Source: Streptomyces mangrovisoli
GTDB taxonomy: Bacteria; Actinomycetota; Actinomycetes; Streptomycetales; Streptomycetaceae
Assembly: GCF_000974985.2 (NCBI RefSeq)
Contig: NZ_LAVA02000026.1
Coordinates: forward strand, 62,001 to 126,000
Direction of reading: 5' to 3'
DNA: 64,000 nt
A model generated the notes under the pieces. That model did not search any database, had not been told where the DNA came from, and was given only the letters and a program-made list of their open reading frames with translations. A program made the translations under genes and the position numbers. Shown one piece after another: positions 45,221 through 54,415 of this stretch; position 1 is the stretch's first letter; the number at the start of each line of letters is the position of its first letter.

Positions 45221-46120
45221 ATGTCACACGACACGCTGCCCCGCCCGGTGAAGGCCGCCGAGCCGGACCGGCCGGCCGCGCCCGCCCGCAGGCGACGGCA
45301 CTGGACCCGGCGCGCCAACCCGCTGGCCGGCCTCGGCTCGCTGATCTGGCTGGCGATCGTGATCATTCCGATCTACGCGATGATCTCGGCCTCGCTCACC
45401 AGCCAGGACCAGGCGCTCGGCCACAACGCCCTGAAGCCGCCCACGCATCCGACCCTCGACAACTACAACACCGTCCTGCACAACGGGTTCGGGCACTTCC
45501 TCTGGAACACCGTGCTGGTGGCGGCGGCGGTCGTGGCGCTCGTCCTCGTGCTGTGCGTCCCGCTCGCCTACGTCGCCGTACGCACCCGGACCTTTTGGTC
45601 GGGCGCGGCCTTCCGGCTGTTCCTGCTCGGCATCGCGATCCCGGCGCAGGCCGTCGTCGTACCGCTGTATCTGATGATCGCGAAGCTGAACCTCTACGAC
45701 AGCCTGCTCGCGGTGATCCTGCCGACGGCCGCGTTCGCGATGCCGGTGTCGGTGCTGATCCTCACCGGCACCCTGCGCGACATCTCCGAGGAGCTGTACG
45801 AGGCGATGGCGCTGGACGGCGCCTCCCCCACCCGGATGCTGTTCCAGCTGGTCATCCCGATGACCAAGGGCGGCATCAGCACGGTCGTGGTCTACAGCGC
45901 GCTCCAGGCGTGGAACGGCTTCCTCTTCCCGCTGATCTTCACCCAGTCCGACGGCCCCCGGGTCCTCACCCTCGGACTGTTCAACTACGTCAGCCAGTTC
46001 GGCGTGAACATCCCCGCCCTGCTCGCCTCGGTCGTCCTCTCCGGCATCCCGATCTTCGCCGTCTACCTGGTGGCCCGGCGCTCGCTGGTGGGCGGACTGA
46101 TGGGTGTGGGGGGCAAGTGA
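45221..46120 (+). CDS. Sugar ABC transporter permease (MalG-like)
   Basis: 299 residues, starting four bases after the previous stop. N-terminal basic cytosolic tail, then six spans; EAA loop YEAMALDGASPTRMLFQLVIPMTKGG (near 188-213). Forms the membrane channel with the preceding permease. 25 bp before the GH3 gene, so the unit continues. Confidence 0.92.
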   Translation: MSHDTLPRPVKAAEPDRPAAPARRRRHWTRRANPLAGLGSLIWLAIVIIPIYAMISASLTSQDQALGHNALKPPTHPTLDNYNTVLHNGFGHFLWNTVLVAAAVVALVLVLCVPLAYVAVRTRTFWSGAAFRLFLLGIAIPAQAVVVPLYLMIAKLNLYDSLLAVILPTAAFAMPVSVLILTGTLRDISEELYEAMALDGASPTRMLFQLVIPMTKGGISTVVVYSALQAWNGFLFPLIFTQSDGPRVLTLGLFNYVSQFGVNIPALLASVVLSGIPIFAVYLVARRSLVGGLMGVGGK

Positions 46121-46145
46121 TCACCACTACTCGTACAGGAGCTTC

Positions 46146-48455
46146 ATGACCACCGCCCCCTGGCGCGACCCCGCCCTGCCCGCCGCGACCCGCGCCCGCG
46201 ACCTCCTCGGCCGGATGACCCTTCAGGAGAAGACCGCACAGCTCTACGGCGTGTGGGTGGGCGCGACCACGGACGGCGGCGGGGTCGCCCCGCACCAGCA
46301 CGACATGACCACCGAGCTGGTCGACTTCGACGAGCTGATCACCCACGGGCTCGGCCAGCTGACCCGCAGCTTCGGCACCGCCCCGGTCGAACCACGGCTC
46401 GGCGCGCAGGCGTTGGCCCGCGCCCAGCGCCGGATCGCCGCCTCGGGCCGGTTCGGCATCCCCGCCGTCGCCCACGAGGAGTGCCTCGCCGGCTTCACCG
46501 CCTGGGGCGCCACCGCCTACCCGGTGCCGCTCGCCTGGGGCGCCACCTTCGACCCGGACCTGGTGGAGCACGCCGCCCGCCGGATCGGCGGCGACCTGCG
46601 CGCGGTGGGCGTCCACCAGGGTCTCGCGCCGGTCCTGGACGTGGTCCGCGATCTGCGCTGGGGCCGCGTCGAGGAGACCATCGGCGAGGACCCGTACCTG
46701 GTCGGCACCATCGGCACGGCGTACGTCCGGGGCCTGGAGTCCACCGGGGTCGTCGCCACGCTCAAGCACTTCGCCGGGTACGCCTCCTCCGCGGGCGCCC
46801 GCAATCTCGCCCCGGTGCGTGCGGGCGTCCGGGAGTTCGCCGACGTCACGCTGCCGCCGTTCGAGATGGCGCTGCGCGACGGCGGGGCGCGCTCGGTGAT
46901 GGCCGCGTACAACGAGACCGACGGCGTGCCCGCCTCCGCGGACCCACTGCTGCTGACGCACCTCCTGCGCGAGGAATGGGGGTTCACCGGCACCGTGGTC
47001 GCCGACTACTTCGGTGTCGGATTCCTCCAGACCCTGCACCGGGTCGCGGGCACCCCCGCCGAGGCGGCCGGTCTGGCGCTCGCCGCGGGCATCGACGTCG
47101 AACTGCCCACCGTCCGCTGCTACGGCGACGAGCTGGTGGCGGCGGTGCGCGCGGGCGCCGTACCGGAGGAGCTGGTGGACCGGGCGGCCCTCAGGGTGCT
47201 CACCCAGAAGTGCGAACTGGGCCTGCTGGACGCGGACTGGTCCCCGGAGCCCGAAGGCCCGATCGACCTCGACTCGGCCGAGAACCGTGCCGTGGCACGG
47301 GAGTTGGCCGAGGAGTCGGTGGTGCTGCTCGACAACCCCGACGGGCTGCTGCCGCTCGCCCCGGACACCCGGATCGCCGTCGTGGGCCCGCGTGCCGCCG
47401 ACGCGCTGGCGATGCTCGGCTGCTACGCCTTCGCGCCGCACGTCCTCAGCCACCACCCCGAGGTGCCGCTCGGCATCGACATCCCGACCGTGCTCGACGC
47501 GCTGCGCACCGAACTCCCGGACGCCAAGGTGACGTTCGCGGAGGGTTGCGCGGTCTCCGAGCCGGACACCGCCGGCTTCGAGGAGGCCGTGGCACGGGCC
47601 GCCGAGGCGGACGTGTGCGTGGCGGTGCTCGGCGACCGGGCGGGGCTGTTCGGGCGCGGCACCTCGGGCGAGGGCTGCGACGCGGCGGACCTCGGACTGC
47701 CGGGTGTGCAGGGCGAGTTGCTGGACGCGCTGGTGGCGACCGGGGTGCCGGTGGTACTCGTGCTGCTGACCGGCCGGCCCTACGCCCTCGGCCGCTGGGA
47801 CGGCCGGCTCGGCGCCGTGGTGCAGGCGTTCTTCCCCGGCGAGGAGGGCGGACCGGCGGTCGCGGGCGTGCTCTCCGGGCGGGTCAACCCCTCGGGCCGG
47901 CTGCCGGTGAGCGTGCCGCGGCACCCGGGCGGGCAGCCCTGGACCTACCTCCAGCCGCCGCTCGGCCTCGCGGGCGAGGTCAGCAACCTGGACCCGACCC
48001 CGCTGTACCCGTTCGGACACGGGCGCTCCTACACGGAGTTCGCGTGGGAGGACGTCGAGGGGGGCACGCCGGAGATCGGCACGGACGGCTCCTACGACCT
48101 GTCCGTCACGGTCCGCAACACGGGCGACCGGGCCGGGGCGGAGGTCGTCCAGCTGTATCTGCACGATCCGGTCGCCTCGGTGACCCGGCCCGATGTGCGT
48201 CTGGTGGGCTACCGGCGGGTGGGGCTGGCGCCGGGCGAGGCGCGGCGGGTGACCTTCCGTTTCCACGCGGATCTGTCGGCGTTCACGGGGCGCTCCGGGG
48301 AGCGGGTGGTGGAGCCGGGCGCGCTCCAGCTCCGCCTGGGCGCCTCCGCTGCGGACGTCCGGAACACGGCCGATCTGACCCTGACGGGTCCGGTGCGGGT
48401 GGTCGGCGGCGACCGGCGGCTCGTCTGCGAGACGGAGGTGACGGCCGCCGGCTGA
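46146..48455 (+). CDS. Glycoside hydrolase family 3 beta-glycosidase (beta-xylosidase/glucosidase type)
   Basis: 769 residues, no signal peptide, so it hydrolyses imported oligosaccharides in the cytosol. N-terminal barrel with the substrate Lys-His motif in ATLKHFAGYASS, and nucleophile Asp in GTVVADYFGVGF (near 290, family norm VSDW). The second domain holds the probable acid/base region GLFGRGTSGEGCD (near 510). A fibronectin III-like domain ends the protein (SVTVRNTGDRAGAEVVQLYLHDP). BxlA-like enzymes have this architecture. ATG at 46146 with aggag six bases upstream. It closes the four-gene uptake operon. Confidence 0.92.
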   Translation: MTTAPWRDPALPAATRARDLLGRMTLQEKTAQLYGVWVGATTDGGGVAPHQHDMTTELVDFDELITHGLGQLTRSFGTAPVEPRLGAQALARAQRRIAASGRFGIPAVAHEECLAGFTAWGATAYPVPLAWGATFDPDLVEHAARRIGGDLRAVGVHQGLAPVLDVVRDLRWGRVEETIGEDPYLVGTIGTAYVRGLESTGVVATLKHFAGYASSAGARNLAPVRAGVREFADVTLPPFEMALRDGGARSVMAAYNETDGVPASADPLLLTHLLREEWGFTGTVVADYFGVGFLQTLHRVAGTPAEAAGLALAAGIDVELPTVRCYGDELVAAVRAGAVPEELVDRAALRVLTQKCELGLLDADWSPEPEGPIDLDSAENRAVARELAEESVVLLDNPDGLLPLAPDTRIAVVGPRAADALAMLGCYAFAPHVLSHHPEVPLGIDIPTVLDALRTELPDAKVTFAEGCAVSEPDTAGFEEAVARAAEADVCVAVLGDRAGLFGRGTSGEGCDAADLGLPGVQGELLDALVATGVPVVLVLLTGRPYALGRWDGRLGAVVQAFFPGEEGGPAVAGVLSGRVNPSGRLPVSVPRHPGGQPWTYLQPPLGLAGEVSNLDPTPLYPFGHGRSYTEFAWEDVEGGTPEIGTDGSYDLSVTVRNTGDRAGAEVVQLYLHDPVASVTRPDVRLVGYRRVGLAPGEARRVTFRFHADLSAFTGRSGERVVEPGALQLRLGASAADVRNTADLTLTGPVRVVGGDRRLVCETEVTAAG

Positions 48456-48516
48456 CCCCCGGGGGGTGGGCTGGGTCCGTGGGGTCCGTGGACACCCGCG
48501 GGCCGGTGGGGCCCCT

Positions 48517-48655
48517 TCGCGCAGTTCCCCGCGCCCCTTACGGGGCACGCCGACGAAGCCCCTGGAAGGGGCGCGGGGAACTGCGCGATCAGCCCCCACC
48601 GGCCCGCGGACAACAACAGACCGGAACACCCTCAGGGGCGCGGGGAACTGCGCGA
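48517..48655. repeat. Cluster of three dispersed-repeat copies
   Basis: Copies of the gcgcagttccccgcgcccct element at 48517-48539 (forward) and, inverted, at 48566-48588 and 48634-48655. The forward and first inverted copy can form a perfect long hairpin just past the GH3 stop, which may serve as its terminator. Confidence 0.85.
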
Positions 48656-48687
48656 GCAAGCCCCACCGGACCGCAGGTGGGAGTTCC

Positions 48688-48945
48688 TCAGTCGGCCGCT
48701 ACCGACTCGAATCGCCAGCGGTGCACCGGCCGGGTGACCAGGTCGGCGGCAGGCTCCGGGAGTTCGGGCACGGCGGCGTCGTAGGCCGCGTCCCACCAGG
48801 TGATGACCAGGACGCGGTCCTGCGGCGCGCGCAGGATCTCCCGGCGCAGCGGCTCGGCGGGCAGGCGCTGCGCGCGGGCCCAGGCGAGCAGGTCGTCCCC
48901 CCGGCCGGGAACCGCCCGCGCCTCCCACATCAGCGCGACGGTCAC
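48688..48945 (-). CDS. Small conserved protein of the tsa operon
   Basis: 85 residues. It resembles a small ferredoxin-like domain ([25 protein letters not shown], then [10 protein letters not shown] and HRWRFESV). No family name recognised. The GTG at 48943-48945 overlaps the tsaD stop by GTGA, so it is translated with the tRNA-modification genes; whether it acts with them is unknown. The stop lies near the dispersed-repeat cluster. Confidence 0.75.
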   Translation of the reverse strand: MTVALMWEARAVPGRGDDLLAWARAQRLPAEPLRREILRAPQDRVLVITWWDAAYDAAVPELPEPAADLVTRPVHRWRFESVAAD

Positions 48946-50111
48946 GGGTAGAGGTTCCCGTCACCGCTCTGGTGCACATGCCCGTGGTCGAGCTCGCTGC
49001 CGAGGCCGCCGCCATGGTCGTGGCCGTGGCCGTGCCCGCCGCCATGGTCGTGGTCGGGCTGCGGGCCGCGGCCCGGCACGTGCGGGTCGGTCACCGGCAG
49101 GGACGAGTCCGCCGACAGGTCCCAGTCGGACGCGGCCCGCCCCCGGGCCACCATCTCCGCGCCCAGCGCAGCGACCATCGCGCCGTTGTCCGTGCACAGC
49201 TTCGGACGCGGCACCCGCAGCCGGATGCCCGCCTTCTCGCAGCGCTCCTGCGCGAGCGCGCGCAGCCGCGAGTTGGCCGCGACGCCGCCGCCGATCATCA
49301 GGTGGTCGACGCCCTGGTCCTTGCAGGCCCGTACGGCCTTGCGGGTCAGCACGTCGACGACGGCCTCCTGGAAGGACGCGGAGACATCCCGCACCGGGAC
49401 CTCCTCGCCCGCGGCCCGCTTCGCCTCGATCCACCGGGCGACGGCCGTCTTCAGTCCGGAGAAGGAGAAGTCGTAGGCCGGGTCGCGCGGGCCGGTCAGG
49501 CCGCGCGGGAAGGCGATCGCCGTCGGGTCGCCCTCGCGGGCGTAGCGGTCGATGACCGGACCGCCGGGGAAGCCGAGGTTCAGCACCCGCGCGATCTTGT
49601 CGAACGCCTCACCGGCCGCGTCGTCGATGGTCGAGCCGAGGGAGCGGACGTCGGAGGTGATGTCGGTGGACAGCAGCAGGGAGCTGTGTCCGCCGCTGAC
49701 CAGCAGCGCCATGGTCGGCTCGGGCAGCGCCCCGTGCTCCAGCTGGTCCACGCAGATGTGCGAGGCCAGGTGGTTGACGCCGTAGAGCGGCTTGCCCAGC
49801 GCGTAGGCGTACGCCTTCGCCGCGGACACGCCGACCAGCAGCGCCCCGGCGAGGCCGGGGCCCGCGGTCACGGAGATGCCGTCGAGGTCGCGGGCGCTGA
49901 CACCCGCGTCCTTCAGCGCGCGCTCGATGGTCGGGACCATCGCCTCCAGATGCGCGCGGGACGCCACCTCCGGCACCACCCCGCCGAAGCGGGCGTGCTC
50001 GTCGACGCTGGAGGCGACGGCGTCCGCGAGGAGGGTGTGGCCGCGGACGATGCCGACGCCGGTCTCGTCGCAGGAGGTCTCGATGCCGAGGACGAGTGGT
50101 TCGTCAGCCAT
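48942..50111 (-). CDS. tsaD: tRNA N6-adenosine threonylcarbamoyltransferase TsaD
   Basis: 389 residues; usual length is about 340. It transfers threonylcarbamoyl to A37 of ANN-decoding tRNAs, with TsaB and TsaE. ASKHA signatures: [14 protein letters not shown] at the start, metal-binding HLASHI (HxxxH, near 115), [12 protein letters not shown], and [11 protein letters not shown]. The extra residues form a C-terminal His/Gly/Asp tail ([15 protein letters not shown]) that should bind transition metals; its role is unknown. ATG at 50109-50111 overlaps the end of rimI by 8 bp. Confidence 0.95.
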   Translation of the reverse strand: MADEPLVLGIETSCDETGVGIVRGHTLLADAVASSVDEHARFGGVVPEVASRAHLEAMVPTIERALKDAGVSARDLDGISVTAGPGLAGALLVGVSAAKAYAYALGKPLYGVNHLASHICVDQLEHGALPEPTMALLVSGGHSSLLLSTDITSDVRSLGSTIDDAAGEAFDKIARVLNLGFPGGPVIDRYAREGDPTAIAFPRGLTGPRDPAYDFSFSGLKTAVARWIEAKRAAGEEVPVRDVSASFQEAVVDVLTRKAVRACKDQGVDHLMIGGGVAANSRLRALAQERCEKAGIRLRVPRPKLCTDNGAMVAALGAEMVARGRAASDWDLSADSSLPVTDPHVPGRGPQPDHDHGGGHGHGHDHGGGLGSELDHGHVHQSGDGNLYP

Positions 50112-50613
50112 TGATCTCGGTTCCTTGTGCTGATTGCGAGGGGTCGGTCAGGCTCATCACCAGGGCGTCCACGTTCCCCGGCTGGTAGTAGCCGCGCCGG
50201 AACCCGATGGGCTCGAAGCCGAAGCGCTCGTACAGCTTCTGCGCGCGGACGTTGTCGATCCGGCACTCCAGCATGACCTCGGCGCAGTCGAAGGCCGTGG
50301 CCGCGCGCAGCAGTTCGGTGAGCAGCACGGCGCCCAGGCCGGTGCCCCAGTGGTCGCGGGCGACGGCGATGGTCTGCACGTCGGCCTGCTCGCCGCCGGC
50401 CGCGAGGCCCGCGTAGCCGACCACGCGCCCGTCCGCGTCCTCCGCGGCGACATAGCGGCGGGTGGCCTCGGGGCCCCGGGCGTGCGCCAGCTCGGACCAG
50501 AACATGCCCCGCGACCAGGGGTCGTCCGGGAAGAGGCTCTTCTCCAGTTCCAGTACGGCGTCGATGTCCCACCAGCGCAGCTCGCGCAGCCGGGGGAGGG
50601 CGGGTGAGGTCAC
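50104..50613 (-). CDS. rimI: Ribosomal-protein alanine N-acetyltransferase RimI
   Basis: 169-residue GNAT enzyme. The acetyl-CoA loop is [21 protein letters not shown] (near 85-105), and the C-terminal [27 protein letters not shown] matches RimI, which acetylates S18 and other N-termini. The GTG at 50611-50613 overlaps the tsaB stop (GTGA). RimI beside TsaB/TsaD is conserved across bacteria. Confidence 0.92.
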   Translation of the reverse strand: MTSPALPRLRELRWWDIDAVLELEKSLFPDDPWSRGMFWSELAHARGPEATRRYVAAEDADGRVVGYAGLAAGGEQADVQTIAVARDHWGTGLGAVLLTELLRAATAFDCAEVMLECRIDNVRAQKLYERFGFEPIGFRRGYYQPGNVDALVMSLTDPSQSAQGTEING

Positions 50614-51266
50614 TTCGGGGTGACCACCTTGTAGTTCTTGGGCACCTGGGCGTCGGGGCGGCGCAGGTACAGCGGCCGGGGCGCGGGCAGTTCCTCGCCC
50701 GCCGCGAGCCGCTCGGCGGCCAGGGCGGCGAGGGCGGCGGCGGAGACGTGCTCGGGCGCGTGCGCCTTCGCGAAGGCGTCCGGGTAGAGCAGCGCGCCCG
50801 CGCCGACGGCCGGCAGGCCGCGCACCCGGTCCGCGATGTCGGCGGGCCGGTCCACCGCCGGGTCGGTCAGCCGGGTGCGGGAGTCGGCGTACGTCGCCCA
50901 GTAGACCTCCTTGCGCCGGGCGTCGGTGGCCACGACGAAGGGGCCCTTCTCGATGTCGGCGGCGTAGGCGAGGCCGTCCAGCGTGCACAGTCCGTGCACC
51001 GGCACGCCGAGCGCGAGCCCGAAGGTGTCGGCGGTCATCAGTCCGACGCGCAGCCCGGTGTAGGGGCCGGGGCCGGTGCCGACGACGACCGCGGTGACGG
51101 CGTCGAGTCTCAGTCCGGCCTCGGCGAGCACGCGGTCGACGGCCGGCAGCAGCAGCTCGCCGTGCCGGCGCGCGTCCACCTGGGACGAGGAGGCGATGAC
51201 GTCCGTGCCGTCGTGCAGCGCGACGGTGACGGCGGGGGTGGCGGTATCCAGAGCGAGCAAGAGCAC
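50610..51266 (-). CDS. tsaB: t6A complex subunit TsaB
   Basis: 218 residues, inactive ASKHA paralogue that holds TsaD. Signature LLLALDTATPAVTVALHDG at the start, GTGPGPYTGLRVGLMTADTFGLALGVPVHG in the middle, and ATDARRKEVYWATY. The GTG at 51264-51266 is the first suitable start. First gene of the tsaB-rimI-tsaD-(48688) unit, each overlapping the next. It is divergent from the secreted protein gene at 51408. Confidence 0.93.
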   Translation of the reverse strand: MLLLALDTATPAVTVALHDGTDVIASSSQVDARRHGELLLPAVDRVLAEAGLRLDAVTAVVVGTGPGPYTGLRVGLMTADTFGLALGVPVHGLCTLDGLAYAADIEKGPFVVATDARRKEVYWATYADSRTRLTDPAVDRPADIADRVRGLPAVGAGALLYPDAFAKAHAPEHVSAAALAALAAERLAAGEELPAPRPLYLRRPDAQVPKNYKVVTPK

Positions 51267-51407
51267 GCGAACAGCCTACGGCTCCGGCGGCCCCGGCACG
51301 GCCGCCCGGGAAGGGCGGGCACCGGCTGCTACCGTCACCACGAGTAGTCGTACGACTACCCTCCCGGCGGGCGGCCGCCGACGTGACGCGGAAGGTGGGT
51401 GAGGCTG

Positions 51408-51962
51408 GTGTCCAGCAGCTCCGGATTCGTGGCCGCGCTCACCGTGGCGGCCGTCGCGACGGTCGGCGTCCTCGCCTACCAGGCCTCCGCGACCGCCCCG
51501 GCCTCGTTCGGCGGCAGGCCGCACGCCGGGGCGGCGCCCTCGGTGAGCGTGAGCGCCGCGCCGCGCGCGCGGCGCGATCCCAAGGCGCTGCCCGTCGGCT
51601 CGGGCAGGGGTGAGCGGGTCGTGTACGCGGTGGGCACCGACCGGGTGTGGCTCGTCGAGGCGGACGGCCGGGTGCGGCGCACCTTCGAGGTGCTGCCGGG
51701 CGATGTCGACCCGCGCCCCGGCACGTACGCGGTGACCTCCCGCTCGAACGCGGTGACCGGGTCCGACGGCAGGCCCATCCAGCACGTGGTCCGCTTCACC
51801 GCGGTGGACGGGGTGACCATCGGCTTCAGCACGGCCGTGGGCGAGCCGACCGGCGCACCGGACCCGGACGCGAAGACGGGCGGCATCCGGGAGTCCCGCG
51901 CGGACGGCGAGGCGATGTGGCAGTTCGCCACGATCGGCGAGACGGTCGTGGTGGTCCGCTAG
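51408..51962 (+). CDS. Secreted or membrane-anchored hypothetical protein
   Basis: About 184 residues from GTG 51408 (another in-frame GTG at 51399). The start has a signal/anchor segment (FVAALTVAAVATVGVLAYQ). The exported part repeats short beta-strand patterns: RVVYAVGTDRVWLVEADGRVRRTFEV, PGTYAVTSRS and HVVRFTAVDGVTIGFS. The order of strands recalls the L,D-transpeptidase fold, but the catalytic cysteine and histidine motifs are absent. Function unknown; it separates tsaB from tsaE in this genus. Confidence 0.72.
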   Translation: MSSSSGFVAALTVAAVATVGVLAYQASATAPASFGGRPHAGAAPSVSVSAAPRARRDPKALPVGSGRGERVVYAVGTDRVWLVEADGRVRRTFEVLPGDVDPRPGTYAVTSRSNAVTGSDGRPIQHVVRFTAVDGVTIGFSTAVGEPTGAPDPDAKTGGIRESRADGEAMWQFATIGETVVVVR

Positions 51963-52016
51963 GGCCGGTCCGACCCCGGCGGACCGGGTAGGGCCCGTCC
52001 GACCTGGCGCGCGGGG

Positions 52017-52193
52017 TCAGGCGGCTTCGCGATGGTCGTGCGGGCGCGGACCCGGGCAGGTGCGGGGCGCGGGGTCCGGGAGCCGTGGCGGGGTGGAGAC
52101 CGCCGCGGCGGCGGCACAGGACGCCAGCAGTTCGCGCATCGTCACCACGGGCACGGCGCGGGCCGGCGTCTCGTCTCGTTCCGGTGCGGACAT
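52017..52193 (-). CDS. 58-residue protein under a probable iron box
   Basis: Short gene with a textbook start: ATG at 52191-52193 preceded by aggaggcgtttc. The product opens MSAPERDETPARAVPVVTM, has an amphipathic helix RELLASCAAAAAV, then a Pro-rich, His/Arg tail ending HREAA; two cysteines. No membrane segment or known family. Upstream, 34 bp before the start codon, lies TTAGG-CACA-CCTAA, the half-palindrome of a DmdR1/IdeR iron box, so expression should rise when iron is scarce. Role unknown. Confidence 0.65.
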   Translation of the reverse strand: MSAPERDETPARAVPVVTMRELLASCAAAAAVSTPPRLPDPAPRTCPGPRPHDHREAA

Positions 52194-52226
52194 GAAACGC
52201 CTCCTGACGGGCGGGGGCGGACGTAC

Positions 52227-52240
52227 TTAGGCACACCTAA
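52227..52240. promoter_or_regulatory. Iron-box-like palindrome (DmdR1/IdeR type)
   Basis: Perfect palindrome with arms ttagg and cctaa around caca, extended on each side by ac/ct. This is the core of the 19-bp iron box (TTAGGTTAGGCTCACCTAA type). Located directly upstream of the 58-residue gene. Confidence 0.6.
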
Positions 52241-52518
52241 CTACGAACTGGGTACCATACGACCACGCCCCGGCCGCCCGGCGCAACATCTTGCCGACGA
52301 CTTGTCGGAACACCACGCGGAATCGGGCGCAGAACCGGCGGAATCAGGAGTTCGGCGGGCGACGGGCGACGGCGCGACGAGGCAGTCGGCGAGCCCGGCG
52401 CGGCGGCGGCTGGATCGGACGACCGGCGGGCGACGGGTGGCCCCGGTCGCGCTCAGGCCGGCGGCCGGCGGGTGGCCGGTCGCGGTCAGGCCGGCGGCCG
52501 GCGGGTGGCCGGTCGCGG
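52241..52518. other. Spacer between tsaE and the iron-box gene
   Basis: Gene-free, GC-rich, and containing the tandem repeats listed separately. The tsaE stop lies at its right end. No clear terminator apart from the repeats. Confidence 0.5.
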
Positions 52519-52525
52519 TCAGGCC
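52454..52525. repeat. 33-bp tandem repeat overlapping the tsaE stop
   Basis: The unit caggccggcggccggcgggt... (33 bp) occurs twice in tandem starting at 52454 and 52487, with the first bases of a third at 52520 carrying the tsaE stop codon. Confidence 0.7.
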
Positions 52526-53049
52526 GACAGCGTGCCGAGGTCGGTGCCGGCCCAGCGCGGGCCGAGGCCCGACACCGTCACCCGGCGCGACTCGTCCGCG
52601 GTGTCGCCGACGGCGCGGTGGATGACGACCTGGAGCCGCTCGTCGGTCAGCTCCTCGACCTTCCCCTCGCCCCACTCGACGACGACCACCGACTCCGGCA
52701 GCGAGACGTCGAGGTCGAGGTCCTCCATCTCGTCGAGCCCGCCGGCCAGGCGGTAGGCGTCGACGTGGACGAGCGGCGGGCCGTCGCCCAGGGACGGGTG
52801 CACCCGGGCGATGACGAACGTCGGCGAGGTGACCGCCCCGCGCACGCCGAGGCCCTCGCCGAGGCCCCGGGTGAGCGTGGTCTTGCCCGCGCCGAGCTCC
52901 CCGCTGAGCATCACGAGGTCGCCCGCGCGCAGCAGCTTGGCCAGCCGGCGGCCGAGCTCCCGCATCTGCTCGGGAGCGTTGACGGTCAGCCGGACGTCGG
53001 CCGGGCGGTCAGCCGGGCTGTGCGGTGCTGCTGGTGCTTCCATAGCCAC
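52519..53049 (-). CDS. tsaE: tRNA threonylcarbamoyladenosine biosynthesis ATPase TsaE
   Basis: 176 residues. P-loop ATPase of the t6A complex: Walker A GELGAGKTTLTRGL near 50-63, SPTFVI switch, VHVDAYRL and VVVVEWGEG (Walker B region). A possible start is GTG 53049 or ATG 53043; either overlaps the end of the alpha/beta hydrolase gene by about 35-41 bp. It is the last gene of the alr-hydrolase-tsaE series and is separated from tsaB by two Streptomyces-specific genes. Confidence 0.93.
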   Translation of the reverse strand: MAMEAPAAPHSPADRPADVRLTVNAPEQMRELGRRLAKLLRAGDLVMLSGELGAGKTTLTRGLGEGLGVRGAVTSPTFVIARVHPSLGDGPPLVHVDAYRLAGGLDEMEDLDLDVSLPESVVVVEWGEGKVEELTDERLQVVIHRAVGDTADESRRVTVSGLGPRWAGTDLGTLSA

Positions 53050-54250
53050 TTACGGTAGCCCCTGCGGGCACCGCGCCCGAGCGGGTCAGCAGGTCGGCGA
53101 GGCGGTCGGTGACCACCTCGGGGTGCTCCAGCATCACCAGATGACCGGCGTCCGGCACCAGGACCAGCTCCGCCTCCGGCAGCAGCCCGGCGATGGCCTC
53201 GCTGTGCTCGCTGGGCGTGACCAGGTCCTGCACGCCGGCCAGCACCAGCACCGGGAAGTCCGTGAAACAGCCGAGCGCCTCGGTCTTGTCGTGATCGGTG
53301 AAGGCCGGGTAGAACTCGGCGACCACGTCGATGGGCGTGCCCTCGATCATCCGCTCGGCGAACCGCGCGACCGCCGGGTCGACGTCCCGGGACGCGAACG
53401 AGTACCGCTTGACCAGCCCGGCGAACAGATCGGCGGTCGCCCTGCGCCCGCGCTCCACCAGTTCGGCCCGCTGCCCGAGCACCTTCAGCACTCCGGGCAG
53501 CACCCGGCGCACCGCGTTGACGCCCGCGACGGGCAGCCCGAAGTTGACCTCGCCGAGCCGCCCGGACGACGTGCCGACGAAGGCGGTGGCGACGACCCGG
53601 TCCCGGATCAGCTCGGGGAACTGGTCGGCGAGCGCCATCACCGTCATCCCGCCCATCGAGTGCCCGACCAGCACGATCGGGCCCTCGGGCACGGCGGCGT
53701 CTATGACGGCCTTCAGGTCGCGGCCGAGCTGGTCGATGCTGACCGGCACGCCGTCCTGGGTCTGGGCGACCCCGCGCCCGGACCGGCCGTGGCTGCGCTG
53801 GTCCCAGTGGACCGTGCGCACCACGCCCCGCAGGGCCGCGCGCTGGAAGTGCCAGGAGTCCTGGTTCAGACAGTAGCCGTGGCTGAAGACGACGGTGACC
53901 GGGGCGGGCGCCTTGCGGCCGAACAGCCGGCGGCGGCGGGGCGAGAGCGCGGGGGCCGCCGCCGGGTCGAGGTCGTCGACCTCGTAGTACAGCTCGGTGC
54001 CGTCGTCGGCGTACGCCCTGCCGGACGTGCCGCGCAGTGAGCCGTAGGGGCCCGTGGAGTCCAGGGCGAGCCGCGCCTTCATCCGCATCCCGCGGCCGAC
54101 GGTCATCCGCTCGATGCCCACGCCGACGGCCGCACCGGCGGCGATCACGCCTATCGCGGCGCCGGCGATGCCGGTCGCCCTGCGCCAGCCGCCGGACTCC
54201 CCCACGGCGGAGGCGACGGCCGCGACGGCCTCCGCGCTGCTCTCGCTCAC
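53009..54250 (-). CDS. Alpha/beta hydrolase, membrane-associated
   Basis: 413 residues. An N-terminal hydrophobic segment (GIAGAAIGVIAAGAAVGVGI, about 27-46) may anchor it. The hydrolase fold follows: VVFSHGYCLNQDSWHFQR, nucleophile elbow GHSMGG (near 200), acid loop VLAGVQDLVTP and final His in DAGHLVMLEHPE. Expected ester- or lipase-like reaction, substrate unknown. GTG at 54248-54250. Conserved between alr and tsaE across actinomycetes. Confidence 0.88.
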   Translation of the reverse strand: MSESSAEAVAAVASAVGESGGWRRATGIAGAAIGVIAAGAAVGVGIERMTVGRGMRMKARLALDSTGPYGSLRGTSGRAYADDGTELYYEVDDLDPAAAPALSPRRRRLFGRKAPAPVTVVFSHGYCLNQDSWHFQRAALRGVVRTVHWDQRSHGRSGRGVAQTQDGVPVSIDQLGRDLKAVIDAAVPEGPIVLVGHSMGGMTVMALADQFPELIRDRVVATAFVGTSSGRLGEVNFGLPVAGVNAVRRVLPGVLKVLGQRAELVERGRRATADLFAGLVKRYSFASRDVDPAVARFAERMIEGTPIDVVAEFYPAFTDHDKTEALGCFTDFPVLVLAGVQDLVTPSEHSEAIAGLLPEAELVLVPDAGHLVMLEHPEVVTDRLADLLTRSGAVPAGATVSGYGSTSSTAQPG

Positions 54251-54415
54251 GAACCGCTCCTTGTCGCCGTGCTGCCGTTGCCGGACCGCGGGTGCCGCGA
54301 TCCGCCGTTGCCGGACCGCTGTTGCCGCGGTGCCCCTGCCGTACTGCCCACTTCGGGGGTCAGGGACGCCGTACGGCCGGTCCCCGGTACCGGAAGGGAC
54401 GAGTGACCGCGCGGG

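Noticed and set aside
45990..48659. Leftward open frame of 889 codons opposite the GH3 gene
   Set aside because: Mirror of the GH3 gene; residues are low-information and the frame crosses three well-supported intergenic boundaries.
52241..52453. Small gene in the tsaE downstream spacer
   Set aside because: Frames there read repeated Gly/Arg/Pro units and have no start site with a purine-rich leader.
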